64,000 bases of DNA from Raineya sp. GTDB taxonomy: Bacteria; Bacteroidota; Bacteroidia; Cytophagales; Thermonemataceae. The stretch lies in NCBI GenBank assembly GCA_025454915.1, contig JALONN010000010.1, forward strand, positions 95,455 to 159,454, read 5' to 3'. Below, in pieces: positions 24,029 to 32,610 of the stretch (the first letter of the stretch is position 1; every line of letters starts with the position of its first letter). Made by a program: the position numbers and the translations under genes. Below the pieces are notes generated by a model. The model was given only the letters and a program-made list of their open reading frames with translations. It had not been told where the DNA came from and did no database searches.

Positions 24029-24931
24029 TTATAAAGCAGAGAATGGAGGGATGTTGTCTATTGCTTCTAAAATAAGGCTTTTCTGAGTATCAAATTTTTT
24101 GCCTTTGAAGTGTTTTACTAGATACTCAATGAACTCTTTGAATACTCTGATTCTTGCATTATCAAGGGATATTACGAAAAAGTAGTTATTATCTATGTGG
24201 CATTTCTTCTGATATTTTTCTGCAAAAACAGCATACTTATCTGGCATATCAGCAATATCTACTTGCGTAATAGCTTTGAAGACCTTTTTACGTTCTTCTA
24301 ATAATATTTTCCACTTTGTTTCTACAGGTATTTCATAGAGATTATTATCTGTAATGTATTTAGATAGAGATGTTACTACATTTCTAGTATATAAGTTAGG
24401 TACAAAATATTCACACTCAATTTTGTCTTGGACACATTTAAGGCAATATTCGAACAATTCTTTGAGAAATTTTATTCTATTTTGTTCCCTTAAAATATCC
24501 TCCTGTTTTTCTTTTTCTTTTTCTTGTTCCTTCCAAAGTTTTTGAGTGACTTCTGATTTATATTTTTTGTACGAAGCAATAGCTTTGATAATACCAGGTA
24601 TAGATAAGAACTCCATCGTTGGAGTAACATCATTTTCAACATCTCCACAGATAGCAAGTTCTATTGCAGTTTCAACCTCCTTTGTAGTAAAATTATAGGC
24701 TTTTGATAATAGTTGAAGCTCTAAAGCTTCTTCAAAAAATTGTCTTTCTTGTGGATTTTGAAGCATTTTATTGTGACCTAAAAGCAGTAATGTTTTGCTT
24801 ACAAGTTTATTAGAAAACATAGCCATTTCTGGCTTTGATAGCTCCTTTATGGTTTTTGCATCTGAAGCATGTACAATGCTTAGCTGAAATGGATTAAGCC
24901 CCGATGTTTGTCGATATACTACCAGATTCAT
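24029..24931 (-). CDS. hypothetical early phage protein (300 aa)
   Basis: Helix-rich soluble protein with a central charged coiled coil (KLWKEQEKEKEKQEDILREQ) and a C-terminal FKEFIEYLVKHFKGKKFD segment. No enzyme motif recognised. Overlaps the replication-organizer gene by 38 bases and would be co-translated. In Bacteroidota phages, genes in this position often encode a helicase loader or primase-associated factor, which is only a positional guess. Confidence 0.5.
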   Translation of the reverse strand: MNLVVYRQTSGLNPFQLSIVHASDAKTIKELSKPEMAMFSNKLVSKTLLLLGHNKMLQNPQERQFFEEALELQLLSKAYNFTTKEVETAIELAICGDVENDVTPTMEFLSIPGIIKAIASYKKYKSEVTQKLWKEQEKEKEKQEDILREQNRIKFLKELFEYCLKCVQDKIECEYFVPNLYTRNVVTSLSKYITDNNLYEIPVETKWKILLEERKKVFKAITQVDIADMPDKYAVFAEKYQKKCHIDNNYFFVISLDNARIRVFKEFIEYLVKHFKGKKFDTQKSLILEAIDNIPPFSAL

Positions 24932-25643
24932 CTTGATTAATTTTTTTTAGTTTTTCCTGTAATACTTGATTCCCTACCATGAATGTATTTGAAATGCCTC
25001 CAGAATTCTGATTCTGAAATAGTGTTGTTTTCATTTTTGGCTTACCATTATTCACATCTCCATCAATCCAAACCTTACAGGTTAGTAGCCAATTGCTCTT
25101 TTTATATTTATTTGCTGTACTACCTTTAGGCCAGTCCATGAGCCTGCCATAATAATATTGTATATCGTATTGGGAATATGAAGGGTATTTTTCAATAAAT
25201 TCTTTTTCAAAGAGAACATTATTATCATAATAAGGGGTATCCCTAAAGAGAATTTCATTATTTATCTTCTCTACCTTCTCTTTGACTTTTTTAGCTTTAG
25301 GCTCTGGTTTTGCAGTATCTTCTTGGATTTCTTCAACCACTACAGCATCATGAACTTTCACAAGCTCCCAAACAGTTATTTTAGTTGCGTATGGGAATGC
25401 CTCCAAATCTATGTATTTGATTTCTTGTAAATATTTCAAAAATCTATTTACATCTGTTTTACTCCAACGCCATTCTAATGCTAATTGTCCTAGTGTAAAT
25501 GCAGCCTGAGAGTTATCACATTCTATAACATGATAACCAAACCTACTCGATTTACCACACTTAGAAAGCAAACTCAAAAGAGCCTCAGCTTTTGAGTATT
25601 TACCATCTACTAAAGACAATATTTTATTTACATCTATTTCCAT
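24894..25643 (-). CDS. replisome-organizer-like protein
   Basis: 249 residues. The N-terminal 90 residues form a winged-helix-like domain (AAFTLGQLALEWRWSKTDVNRFLKYL fits phage replisome organizers). A charged linker (PKAKKVKEKVEKI) follows. The C-terminal region has YYGRLMDWPKGSTANKYKKSNW, a motif typical of replication-initiator C-termini. It probably binds the phage origin and loads the host helicase. The preceding small gene overlaps it (TAATG). Function by family shape, not by database match. Confidence 0.6.
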   Translation of the reverse strand: MEIDVNKILSLVDGKYSKAEALLSLLSKCGKSSRFGYHVIECDNSQAAFTLGQLALEWRWSKTDVNRFLKYLQEIKYIDLEAFPYATKITVWELVKVHDAVVVEEIQEDTAKPEPKAKKVKEKVEKINNEILFRDTPYYDNNVLFEKEFIEKYPSYSQYDIQYYYGRLMDWPKGSTANKYKKSNWLLTCKVWIDGDVNNGKPKMKTTLFQNQNSGGISNTFMVGNQVLQEKLKKINQDESGSISTNIGA

Positions 25644-25861
25644 TATTGGATAATGAATAATTTTTCTTTTAAAAATGTCTCAATTTTTTGCTTTGCATCA
25701 GGAATTCCAAAGACTTTTCCGACGAAGAATACACAATTAGGAGCATCTTTTACGATTATAAAGGCTTCTAGTGACACATCTTCAGTATTTTCAATGATTG
25801 CAGCATCAAAATAGTTGTTAATGCTGGCTTTTTGGCAGTCTCCATTTTGCTCAAATATCAT
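25643..25861 (-). CDS. hypothetical early phage protein (72 aa)
   Basis: Small acidic soluble protein with a GKVFGIPDAKQKIETFLKEK C-terminus; the remainder is beta-like. ATGA overlap with the upstream gene and TAATG with the downstream gene, so tightly coupled. No family recognised. Confidence 0.5.
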   Translation of the reverse strand: MIFEQNGDCQKASINNYFDAAIIENTEDVSLEAFIIVKDAPNCVFFVGKVFGIPDAKQKIETFLKEKLFIIQ

Positions 25862-26166
25862 ATGTGTATCGGTTTTAGCTTATCTTCCCAGTCTTTGGGT
25901 CTATTAAAGTATCTGTAATTCAAATTTTTGTTATAAACCTGCTGTAAATCGTAGGAATTATATCCTTTATCATTATATTCCACAGCCATCATTTTTACAA
26001 GCCTCCTAAGTGTAGTATTACTGCACTGAAGGTATTTGCAGGCTTCTGCTGACTTCAAATAAGGTTTCTTTTGCAAGACTTTCTCTTGCATCTCCAGAAT
26101 TTGCAAAAGCATACTCTCTAGTTTGGGGATTTTGGCAATGTATACTGCCATTTCGTCAAGAGTCAT
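25858..26166 (-). CDS. helix-turn-helix regulator or excisionase-like protein
   Basis: 102 residues. After an N-terminal helix, YLKSAEACKYLQCSNTTLRRL is a MerR/excisionase-type helix-turn-helix (helix_turn_helix_17), followed by a short wing and a YFNRPKDW tail. First gene of the early minus operon. It could be an excisionase (Xis) or the early-operon activator. The upstream intergenic 26167-26247 holds a 9-bp inverted repeat. Confidence 0.6.
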   Translation of the reverse strand: MTLDEMAVYIAKIPKLESMLLQILEMQEKVLQKKPYLKSAEACKYLQCSNTTLRRLVKMMAVEYNDKGYNSYDLQQVYNKNLNYRYFNRPKDWEDKLKPIHI

Positions 26167-26196
26167 ATCTGTGTTTTTAGTAATTAATATTCTTTA

Positions 26197-26220
26197 ATTG
26201 ATTAATTTATCTTAATCAAT
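26197..26220. promoter_or_regulatory. inverted repeat, candidate operator or terminator
   Basis: ATTGATTAA (26197-26205) is paired by TTAATCAAT (26212-26220) around a 6-base spacer. It lies between the small gene at 26248-26499 and the start of the early operon. The flanks contain ATCTTAAT (26209-26216), the complement of the ATTAAGAT core repeated at 26586-26628. Confidence 0.45.
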
Positions 26221-26247
26221 ATTTCAAAAAAATTTATGATTTCTTAA

Positions 26248-26499
26248 TTAAATTTCTTGAGTTTGAAGTTCTTGTTGATATTCTTGGATAACTTTTTTAA
26301 AAAGTTCAAGAATTTTCCAATTCACACACCTGCCTTGCTTGACATTATAAATTAATGTCTTACAAACTGTATTATCTGTCTTAATAACCCTTTCAGCATA
26401 AAAAGGAGGCAGTTTTGGGGTTATTTTTTTTAATTCTTTAGCGAATTTTTCCATGTCCTCAGGCGAAGACACTTTATCTGTATTTTTTAAGATTGGCAT
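26248..26499 (-). CDS. small Cro-like or early regulator (83 aa)
   Basis: Basic 83-residue protein. The segment RVIKTDNTVCKTLIYNVKQGRCVNWKILE resembles a small helix-turn-helix-like DNA-binding unit. It is divergent from the S24 repressor with 169 bases between, the place of a Cro-type repressor in lambdoid layouts. No confirmed family. Confidence 0.45.
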   Translation of the reverse strand: MPILKNTDKVSSPEDMEKFAKELKKITPKLPPFYAERVIKTDNTVCKTLIYNVKQGRCVNWKILELFKKVIQEYQQELQTQEI

Positions 26500-26585
26500 A
26501 ATTTTTAACGCTATTGGAAAAATTAATCAAGAAAAGTTATCAAATTTCTATTCTTATTATTAATATTAGTATTCATACAGTAAAT

Positions 26586-26628
26586 ATAATTAAGATTTCT
26601 TTAATAAAAAAATAAATAATTAAGATTT
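26586..26628. promoter_or_regulatory. tandem operator-like direct repeats
   Basis: ATAATTAAGATTT occurs at 26586-26598 and again at 26616-26628, exactly 30 bases (about three helical turns) apart, in the divergent region between the Cro-like and the S24 repressor genes. A third ATTAAGAT core is found inverted at 26209-26216. Candidate operators of the prophage repressor. Confidence 0.5.
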
Positions 26629-26668
26629 TTTAAAACACAATTACAAAACAACTAAAACTCAAACAATT

Positions 26669-27400
26669 ATGGAAGACATTAACGATAGGATAAAGTATTT
26701 TAGAGAGAAGATACTAGGCATTGATTCTCAAAAAGAATTTGCAGAAAAAATAGATGTAAGTCCCGCAAATCTCTCACAAATAGAGTCTAAAAGTCAAAAG
26801 CCTTCGAATAGTTTTATTGAAAAGTTACTGGGGGCATACCCAAATATAAATATGAATTGGTTACAAAAAGGCAAAGGTCCGATATACGAAAATAAAACAA
26901 ACTTAATGGGTAATTTCCACTCTGATGAATTGGAGAGGGAAACTGTAAAAGGAGTAACATATCTCAAAATGGGGGACAAGAGGGTAATGGTTGAATTACC
27001 TTATATCCGTATGATTGCAACAGCTTCTATACTTGATGTCTATAATGATAATAATTGGACAGATATTCAGGAAGTAATGTGGATACCTTATGTAGATGGA
27101 ATTCAATACAAAGACACTATTATAACTGATAGTAATGGAGACTCTATGGAGCCTACAATAAAATCAGGAAGTATCATAGTAGCTCAAAAGGTTGATCCCA
27201 GTGATTGGGAATACACCACGGGTATTTGTATGGTAATTGTCAATAACATGAGAGTTATTAAAAGAATTAAGGAAAACACGCTACATGAAAGCGAAACTCT
27301 AAAACTACATAGTGATAATCCTAATCATGGAGCAATCACAGTCAAGAAAAAAGATATTCATTCAATTTATAGAATCTCATTATCTGTAAATAAACTATGA
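26669..27400 (+). CDS. prophage repressor, HTH plus S24 peptidase
   Basis: 243 residues. The N-terminal helix-turn-helix (about 20-50: QKEFAEKIDVSPANLSQIES) is of the Cro/CI type. The C-terminal S24 (LexA/CI) domain has the catalytic serine in SNGDSMEPT (S159) and the lysine in RVIKRI (K198). A RecA-induced self-cleavage system keeping the prophage silent is expected. A clear Ala-Gly cleavage site is not obvious. Overlaps the integrase by 4 bases (ATGA), coupling the two. Confidence 0.85.
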   Translation: MEDINDRIKYFREKILGIDSQKEFAEKIDVSPANLSQIESKSQKPSNSFIEKLLGAYPNINMNWLQKGKGPIYENKTNLMGNFHSDELERETVKGVTYLKMGDKRVMVELPYIRMIATASILDVYNDNNWTDIQEVMWIPYVDGIQYKDTIITDSNGDSMEPTIKSGSIIVAQKVDPSDWEYTTGICMVIVNNMRVIKRIKENTLHESETLKLHSDNPNHGAITVKKKDIHSIYRISLSVNKL

Positions 27401-28713
27401 AGTTTACATTCAGATCAGAATTAGAATCAAAGCCCAATGCAAATGGCTATCATACTATTTTTGTTAGGATAACTCAAAAAACACAAGGAGACCAAAAACC
27501 AATTCTGAAACGTGTTCATACGGATTACTCCGTAAAAAAATCTGATTGGGTAGAGAAATCTCGTGAGGTTGTGAAAGGTGGTGGAGTGAAGAAAACACAC
27601 CCAAACGCTTCTGTCTATAATTCTAAAATTAATGAGCTTATTTATAAAGGAGAGGAGTATGCAAAAAATAATCCTCTTGCCACTATTGATGAAGTAAAAG
27701 CATATTTGGATGGTAAAGACATTACAGTTAAAAACCTATTATCTTCCTACATAGAAGGCTTAAAATTGAGAAACCCTCGTAATTGGTCAATATCCACATT
27801 TGAGAATATTGATACGCTGATGAGAGAAATCAAAGATTTTGGTTCATTGAAAAAAATAGAAAATGTAGATTTTAAGCATATTGATATAGATTTTTTGAAA
27901 GAATTAGATGAAACTTTTTATCAGAACCTTGCTCCAGCTACAGCCAACAAAAAAATAGAAATGCTTAATTCTATTATAAATTTGGCAAAAGATGAAGATG
28001 TTTTAGAGGAATCCTACAACCCAACAAAAAAATGGAGATTCAGACCTGAGCCTCAAACTATCAAAACATTTTTAACAGAAGAGGATATTTTAAAGTTAGA
28101 AGAAGCAACACTAACCTCTCCATTATCAGATGCTAGAAACTTTTTTATCATGCAATTCTATTTGGCAGGAAAAAGGGTAAGTGATGTGCTTTTGATGAAA
28201 TTTACAAGTATTACGGATAAGAATTTCAGACCTATTAATATTGAACAAATAAGAGAAGTAGAAGCTCGTTATACTCATTATGTGTATAAGCAATTTGAAA
28301 ATCATCCCCGTTTGCACTCTGTAAAACTGCCAATGGTAGCAAAGGAAATCATTTTACATTATTATCAGACTAGAAAAAACAATGTTTTTGTATTCCCTTT
28401 TTTGGAGGATAGCCTAGAATCTGATAAGTATGGCACAGCAAAGTTAAAAAATCAAATAGAGAGCAAAACAACCATCATCAATAAGAACCTGAAAAAAATA
28501 GCAAAGTTGCTTGAACTACCAAATTTCTCTACTCATACAGCCCGTAGGAGCTTTGCTCAGATTTCACGAAACTTGAATGTTTCAGACTTAGACATAAAGG
28601 ATGCCTTGGGTCATTCGGATATTAAAATTACTCAAGGTTATCTTGATAGTACGGATTACTCAGGTATTGACAGAGCTTTAGAATCTGTGGAAAAGAAAAT
28701 GAAAAATAAATAA
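27397..28713 (+). CDS. tyrosine recombinase/integrase
   Basis: 438 residues. N-terminal SAM-like core-binding domain (about 100-215), then the catalytic domain. The first arginine lies in LAGKRVSDVLLM (about R259), followed by HTARRSF (H380, R383), GHSDIKITQGYLDS (H406) and the nucleophile Y415. Matches phage-type Bacteroidota integrases. Located directly beside tRNA-Ala, which is the likely target. The repressor-integrase overlap means integrase is probably translated from repressor transcripts. Confidence 0.92.
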   Translation: MKFTFRSELESKPNANGYHTIFVRITQKTQGDQKPILKRVHTDYSVKKSDWVEKSREVVKGGGVKKTHPNASVYNSKINELIYKGEEYAKNNPLATIDEVKAYLDGKDITVKNLLSSYIEGLKLRNPRNWSISTFENIDTLMREIKDFGSLKKIENVDFKHIDIDFLKELDETFYQNLAPATANKKIEMLNSIINLAKDEDVLEESYNPTKKWRFRPEPQTIKTFLTEEDILKLEEATLTSPLSDARNFFIMQFYLAGKRVSDVLLMKFTSITDKNFRPINIEQIREVEARYTHYVYKQFENHPRLHSVKLPMVAKEIILHYYQTRKNNVFVFPFLEDSLESDKYGTAKLKNQIESKTTIINKNLKKIAKLLELPNFSTHTARRSFAQISRNLNVSDLDIKDALGHSDIKITQGYLDSTDYSGIDRALESVEKKMKNK

Positions 28714-28742
28714 CTTATTTCGGTAATATTTCAGACAATAAA

Positions 28743-28780
28743 AAAACTCGTTGATAAGTTATTAATAACCAACGAGTTTT
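28743..28780. terminator. bidirectional terminator after integrase
   Basis: AAAACTCGTTG (28743-28753) pairs with CAACGAGTTTT (28770-28780), 11 bp. The intervening bases include the perfect palindrome GTTATTAATAAC (28758-28769). It stops integrase transcription before the tRNA-Ala gene. The palindrome may instead be part of the attachment site core or an arm site. Confidence 0.65.
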
Positions 28781-28792
28781 AATGTTTGTTTG

Positions 28793-28866
28793 TGGAGAAT
28801 ATCGGAGTCGAACCGATGACCCCTACAATGCCATTGTAGTACTCTAGCCAGCTGAGCTAATTCCCC
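28793..28866 (-). tRNA. tRNA-Ala (anticodon GGC)
   Basis: Read on the minus strand: acceptor GGGGAAT pairs with ATTCTCC and contains the alanine identity pair G3:U70; discriminator A. The anticodon stem CTACA/TGTAG encloses loop ATGGCAT with anticodon GGC. T arm is ATCGG-TTCGACT-CCGAT. Its 3' end points at the integrase 80 bases away, so the prophage very likely used this gene as attachment site; the other att copy would be left of the window. Confidence 0.97.
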
Positions 28867-28922
28867 ATTTTGGTATGCAAATGTATTGTAAAAAAGGTAG
28901 AATACAAATAAATATAAGAATT

Positions 28923-29645
28923 TTATACTTTTTGGTTTTCAGTAATCAACAATTCAGCCTCAAATATCTGAGCAAAATATTTTAAAATCTTCTCTTGCAC
29001 TTCCTCCAATGGAACATTTCTTCCAAGTTCTTTGTCTAAAGAGGTGACTGCCTTATCAGAAATGCCACAAGGAACAATATAATCAAAAAACTGTAAATCT
29101 GTATTGATATTAAATGCAAAACCATGCATAGTTACCCAACGACTTGTTTTTACACCCATAGCACAAATTTTACGAGGGTTTTCTCCTCCATCATAATCTA
29201 GCCAAACGCCTGTAAAACCATCTATTCTGCCGGCTTTTATACCATAATCAGCAAGTGTTAGAATAATAACTTCTTCCAGAGAACGCATGTATTTATGAAT
29301 ATCAGGCGAAAAATTATCTAAATCTAAAATAGGATAACCCACAATTTGTCCATCACCATGATAGGTAATATCACCACCTCTATTGATTTTATAAAAACCA
29401 ATATGTTTTTCTTTTAAGCCCTGCTCATCTAGCAATAAATTATCTATTGAGCCACTTTTGCCTAAAGTATAAACATGGGGGTGTTCACAAAATAAGAAAT
29501 AATTAGGAGTAGGTTGCTCATTATCAGGGTTATTTCTATTCTGAATTTTGAGTTGTACAGTTTTATCAAAAAGCTCGGTTTGGTAATCCCAAGCTTTTTG
29601 ATAATCAATTCTTCCTAAATTTTCTACTCTAACAGATTTGTTCAT
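28923..29645 (-). CDS. lipB: lipoyl(octanoyl) transferase
   Basis: 240 residues. Transfers octanoyl groups from acyl-carrier protein to lipoyl domains, the first step of protein lipoylation. Conserved RGGDITYHGDGQ (89-100) and the catalytic pair K159 (RKICAMGVK) and C193 (VPCGI), 34 residues apart as in E. coli LipB (K135, C169). No lipA is seen in the window. First chromosomal gene after the tRNA-Ala/prophage boundary. Confidence 0.95.
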   Translation of the reverse strand: MNKSVRVENLGRIDYQKAWDYQTELFDKTVQLKIQNRNNPDNEQPTPNYFLFCEHPHVYTLGKSGSIDNLLLDEQGLKEKHIGFYKINRGGDITYHGDGQIVGYPILDLDNFSPDIHKYMRSLEEVIILTLADYGIKAGRIDGFTGVWLDYDGGENPRKICAMGVKTSRWVTMHGFAFNINTDLQFFDYIVPCGISDKAVTSLDKELGRNVPLEEVQEKILKYFAQIFEAELLITENQKV

Positions 29646-29692
29646 AAATAATAATTGAGTTCATTCTTTTTTCTCAAAACAATTTTTCAGGA

Positions 29693-30067
29693 TTATAAAG
29701 GCTGCCAAAGTTCTATTTTGTTGCCATCTAAATCTAAAATATGAACAAATTTACCATAATCATAGGTTTCAATTTCATCTAAAATTGTTACCCCCTCAAA
29801 TTTTAAAACTTCAACCAATGCCTCAATATCCTCTACTCTATAATTAATCATAAAATCCTTTTGAGAAGGAGCAAAGTATTGAGTGTCTTCTTTAAACGGA
29901 CTCCACTCTGTAGAGCCTTTTTTTTCTGGATTTTCAGCATCTCTCCATTCAAAAGAGGCACCATAATCATTAATTGGCAATCCTAAGTGTTTCTGATACC
30001 ACTCTTTTGTTTGCTGAGGATTCTTTGTTTTAAAGAAAATACCTCCAAGACCTGTTACTCTTTTCAT
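29693..30067 (-). CDS. VOC-superfamily (glyoxalase/bleomycin resistance-like) protein
   Basis: 124 residues with one complete pair of beta-alpha-beta-beta-beta modules: GLGGIFFKTKNPQQTKEWYQKHLGLP opens the first and the C-terminal GKFVHILDLDGNKIELWQP carries the typical metal-ligand glutamate. A 47-base gap separates it from lipB. Substrate unknown; could be a dioxygenase, an isomerase or a binding protein. Confidence 0.8.
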   Translation of the reverse strand: MKRVTGLGGIFFKTKNPQQTKEWYQKHLGLPINDYGASFEWRDAENPEKKGSTEWSPFKEDTQYFAPSQKDFMINYRVEDIEALVEVLKFEGVTILDEIETYDYGKFVHILDLDGNKIELWQPL

Positions 30068-30083
30068 AAGGATTTAAGTTGGT

Positions 30084-31376
30084 TTAAGCATGAATCTCAG
30101 TAAGAGCTTCTTCATTGGCTTGAGCAATACGATTTAAATCATCATCAGAAATAGCCATTGAAACAAAAAGACTCTCAAATTGTGAAGGTGCTAAATAAAC
30201 ACCTTTTGATAACATTTTATGAAAATACTTGCCAAACAACTCTACATTGCAAGTTTTAGCTGTCTGAAAATCGGTTACAGTCGTATCTGTAAAGAATAAA
30301 CTATACATCGAACCTATTTTATTAATTGTATAATTCAACTTTAACTTATCTAAAGCCAGTTGAATACCCTGTGTAATTTGTGTGGTAATTTGGTCTAGGG
30401 TGTTATAAATAGCAGGGTTTTCGTTGAGCTCAGTTAGCATGGTAAGCCCAGCAGCCATTGCCATCGGGTTACCAGACAGAGTACCAGCCTGATAAACTTT
30501 TCCAACAGGGGAGATGCAGTCCATAATGTCTTTTCTGCCACCATATGCTCCTACAGGTAAGCCTCCACCAATAATTTTACCGAATGTTGTTAAGTCTGCT
30601 TTAATATTAAATAACTCCTGAGCTCCACCTCTTGCAAGTCTGAAGCCAGTCATTACTTCATCAAAGATTAAAATAATATTTTCTTTGGTACAAATATCTC
30701 TTAAACCTTGTAAAAATCCATCTTTGGGTAGCACACAACCCATGTTACCTACAACTGGTTCTAAAATAATACAAGCAATTTGATTCGGATTGGCATCTAC
30801 AAGTTTTTTTACAGCTTCCAAATCGTTATAAGGAGCCGTCAGGGTATCATTGGCAACTCCTTGTGTTACACCTAAACTATCAGGTGAACCCATCGTGTAA
30901 GCTCCACTGCCTGCTGCAATTAAAAAGCTATCACCATGTCCATGATAACAGCCCTCAAATTTAATAATTTTATTTCTGCCCGTAAAACCTCTAGCAGCAC
31001 GAATAGCACTCATACATGCCTCTGTACCAGAGTTTACCATTCTTACTTTCTCTACAGAAGGCACCATGTGGCAAATAAGTTCAGCCATTTCTATTTCTCT
31101 TTGGGTTGGAGCTCCATAAGAAAAAGAGTTCTCAATGGCTTTCGATAAAGCTGCTTGTATCTTGGGATGAGCATGTCCCAAAATCATAGGACCCCAAGAA
31201 TTGATTAATTCAATATATTCGTTACCATCTTCATCATAAAGATATGCACCTTTTGCACTTTTAATAAAAATAGGAGAACCTCCTACCGATTTGAAAGCTC
31301 GTACAGGAGAATTGACACCACCAGGGATTGTTTTTTTTGCTCTTTCGAAGAGTTGTTGACTGTTATTAAAATTCAT
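30084..31376 (-). CDS. hemL: glutamate-1-semialdehyde 2,1-aminomutase
   Basis: 430 residues from the internal ATG at 31376 ([15 protein letters not shown]); the upstream start would add nine unlikely residues. Converts glutamate-1-semialdehyde to 5-aminolevulinate for haem and other tetrapyrroles. [15 protein letters not shown] at the N-terminus and the PLP-lysine motif [17 protein letters not shown] are diagnostic. Not clustered with other hem genes here. Confidence 0.95.
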   Translation of the reverse strand: MNFNNSQQLFERAKKTIPGGVNSPVRAFKSVGGSPIFIKSAKGAYLYDEDGNEYIELINSWGPMILGHAHPKIQAALSKAIENSFSYGAPTQREIEMAELICHMVPSVEKVRMVNSGTEACMSAIRAARGFTGRNKIIKFEGCYHGHGDSFLIAAGSGAYTMGSPDSLGVTQGVANDTLTAPYNDLEAVKKLVDANPNQIACIILEPVVGNMGCVLPKDGFLQGLRDICTKENIILIFDEVMTGFRLARGGAQELFNIKADLTTFGKIIGGGLPVGAYGGRKDIMDCISPVGKVYQAGTLSGNPMAMAAGLTMLTELNENPAIYNTLDQITTQITQGIQLALDKLKLNYTINKIGSMYSLFFTDTTVTDFQTAKTCNVELFGKYFHKMLSKGVYLAPSQFESLFVSMAISDDDLNRIAQANEEALTEIHA

Positions 31377-31431
31377 AAAGATATACTCAAAGCGTTGAAT
31401 CAAAAAATATTTTAGATGGGCAAATATAAAT

Positions 31432-31468
31432 AAAAATCGTGGTCTTTATAGTAAAAACCACGATTTTT
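31432..31468. terminator. bidirectional terminator after cobalamin-uptake operon
   Basis: AAAAATCGTGGT (31432-31443) pairs with ACCACGATTTTT (31457-31468). On the minus strand it is followed by TATTTATATTTG and closes the BtuB-thioesterase-BtuG unit. Confidence 0.7.
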
Positions 31469-31488
31469 GAATAAGGTATAAAATAGTT

Positions 31489-32565
31489 TTAGTTGTAGAA
31501 TAAAAATCCGTTTGTACCGATACCTCCCAAATATTCTCTAATAAGTGTTCCATCATTACTTAAGCGTCTGATACGACTTGCCTGCGAAAAAGAACCTTCT
31601 CCCAAATATAAATCTCCATTTTGGGGGTTAATTCCAAAACCATAAATAGAATAATCATTACTAATAAATTCAGCAATTAATTGACTTGTTAAATCAACAG
31701 TATAAACTTTATTTTTTGAAACAGTATAAATTTTGTTGTTGTATAAAGCAATTTTCGAATTAAAAGAACCTACAGGAACATCAGCAATACTTAGTTCTGT
31801 TTGGTCTGTAAAAGGATTGATACGTACCAAAGAACCTTTATCACTTCCAAAATTTGGTAAACAAATTACCCATAGCTTGTTTTGGTTGTCTATCAGTATT
31901 TTATCTGGATTATTAGCAACAATAATAGTTTGGATAAGACTTCCTGTGTTGTTATAGACAGAAATCGTATTTGTACTATTGTTTGCTACATATAATTTAT
32001 TATTGATAGCAACAATACCTTGTGGACGAATATTAGGGGTAGGAATTTTACGTATAAAGGTTCTTGTTTGGAGGTCTATTTCTGTGATAAAACCCTCTGG
32101 ATTAGCTCCAAAAGCTTTGCCTATATCTCCCCAGTTGGTTATATAACCTTTATTTCCCAAAACAGCAAAAGCTTGTGGATTTTCAATCTGCTTAGCACTG
32201 CCATCTAATACACTCACTACCTTTAAATCATTAGCTTCAGTGAAAATTACTTGATCTGTGTTATTTGTAATAATAGCAAATTTGTCAGCAACAGAACTAA
32301 AGTTACTTAAATTATAGCCTTTTACAGATTGAATAATACCACCAATAGCTACACCATTTTCAGTTTGAAAAATATCACTAATGACCTCATTATTTTCTTT
32401 GATAAAACTTAGAGAGCCATTTTTTTCTGAAAAATTGCCTTCATTAACAACCAAAACACCTTTTCCATATTTTCCAATATTGGGTTGTGGGTCACTAGGG
32501 GTACAGGCTGTAAGCAGACCAGCTAGGAATAAAATTACATAAGAGAATCGAAACATTTTTTTCAT
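31489..32565 (-). CDS. BtuG-like surface propeller lipoprotein
   Basis: 358 residues. Lipoprotein signal peptide with lipobox LLTAC (C21). The rest is a seven-bladed YncE-type beta-propeller (repeated strands such as VVNEGNFSEKNGSLSF, NKLYVANNSTNTISVYN, NKIYTVSKNKVYTVDL), matching the DUF5074/BtuG group. In Bacteroides, BtuG is a surface cobalamin-capturing partner of BtuB. Third gene of the riboswitch-controlled operon, which strongly supports a B12 role. Specificity not testable from sequence. Confidence 0.75.
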   Translation of the reverse strand: MKKMFRFSYVILFLAGLLTACTPSDPQPNIGKYGKGVLVVNEGNFSEKNGSLSFIKENNEVISDIFQTENGVAIGGIIQSVKGYNLSNFSSVADKFAIITNNTDQVIFTEANDLKVVSVLDGSAKQIENPQAFAVLGNKGYITNWGDIGKAFGANPEGFITEIDLQTRTFIRKIPTPNIRPQGIVAINNKLYVANNSTNTISVYNNTGSLIQTIIVANNPDKILIDNQNKLWVICLPNFGSDKGSLVRINPFTDQTELSIADVPVGSFNSKIALYNNKIYTVSKNKVYTVDLTSQLIAEFISNDYSIYGFGINPQNGDLYLGEGSFSQASRIRRLSNDGTLIREYLGGIGTNGFLFYN

Positions 32566-32610
32566 AATAAAACTAGATTAATAAAAGGTTGATGGTTATA
32601 AATTATAGAA

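Noticed and set aside
1..28713. Stop-codon reassignment in the phage (suggested by odd tRNAs)
   Set aside because: All recognised phage proteins are full-length under the standard code with no in-frame stops, and none of the tRNA-like genes has a suppressor anticodon.
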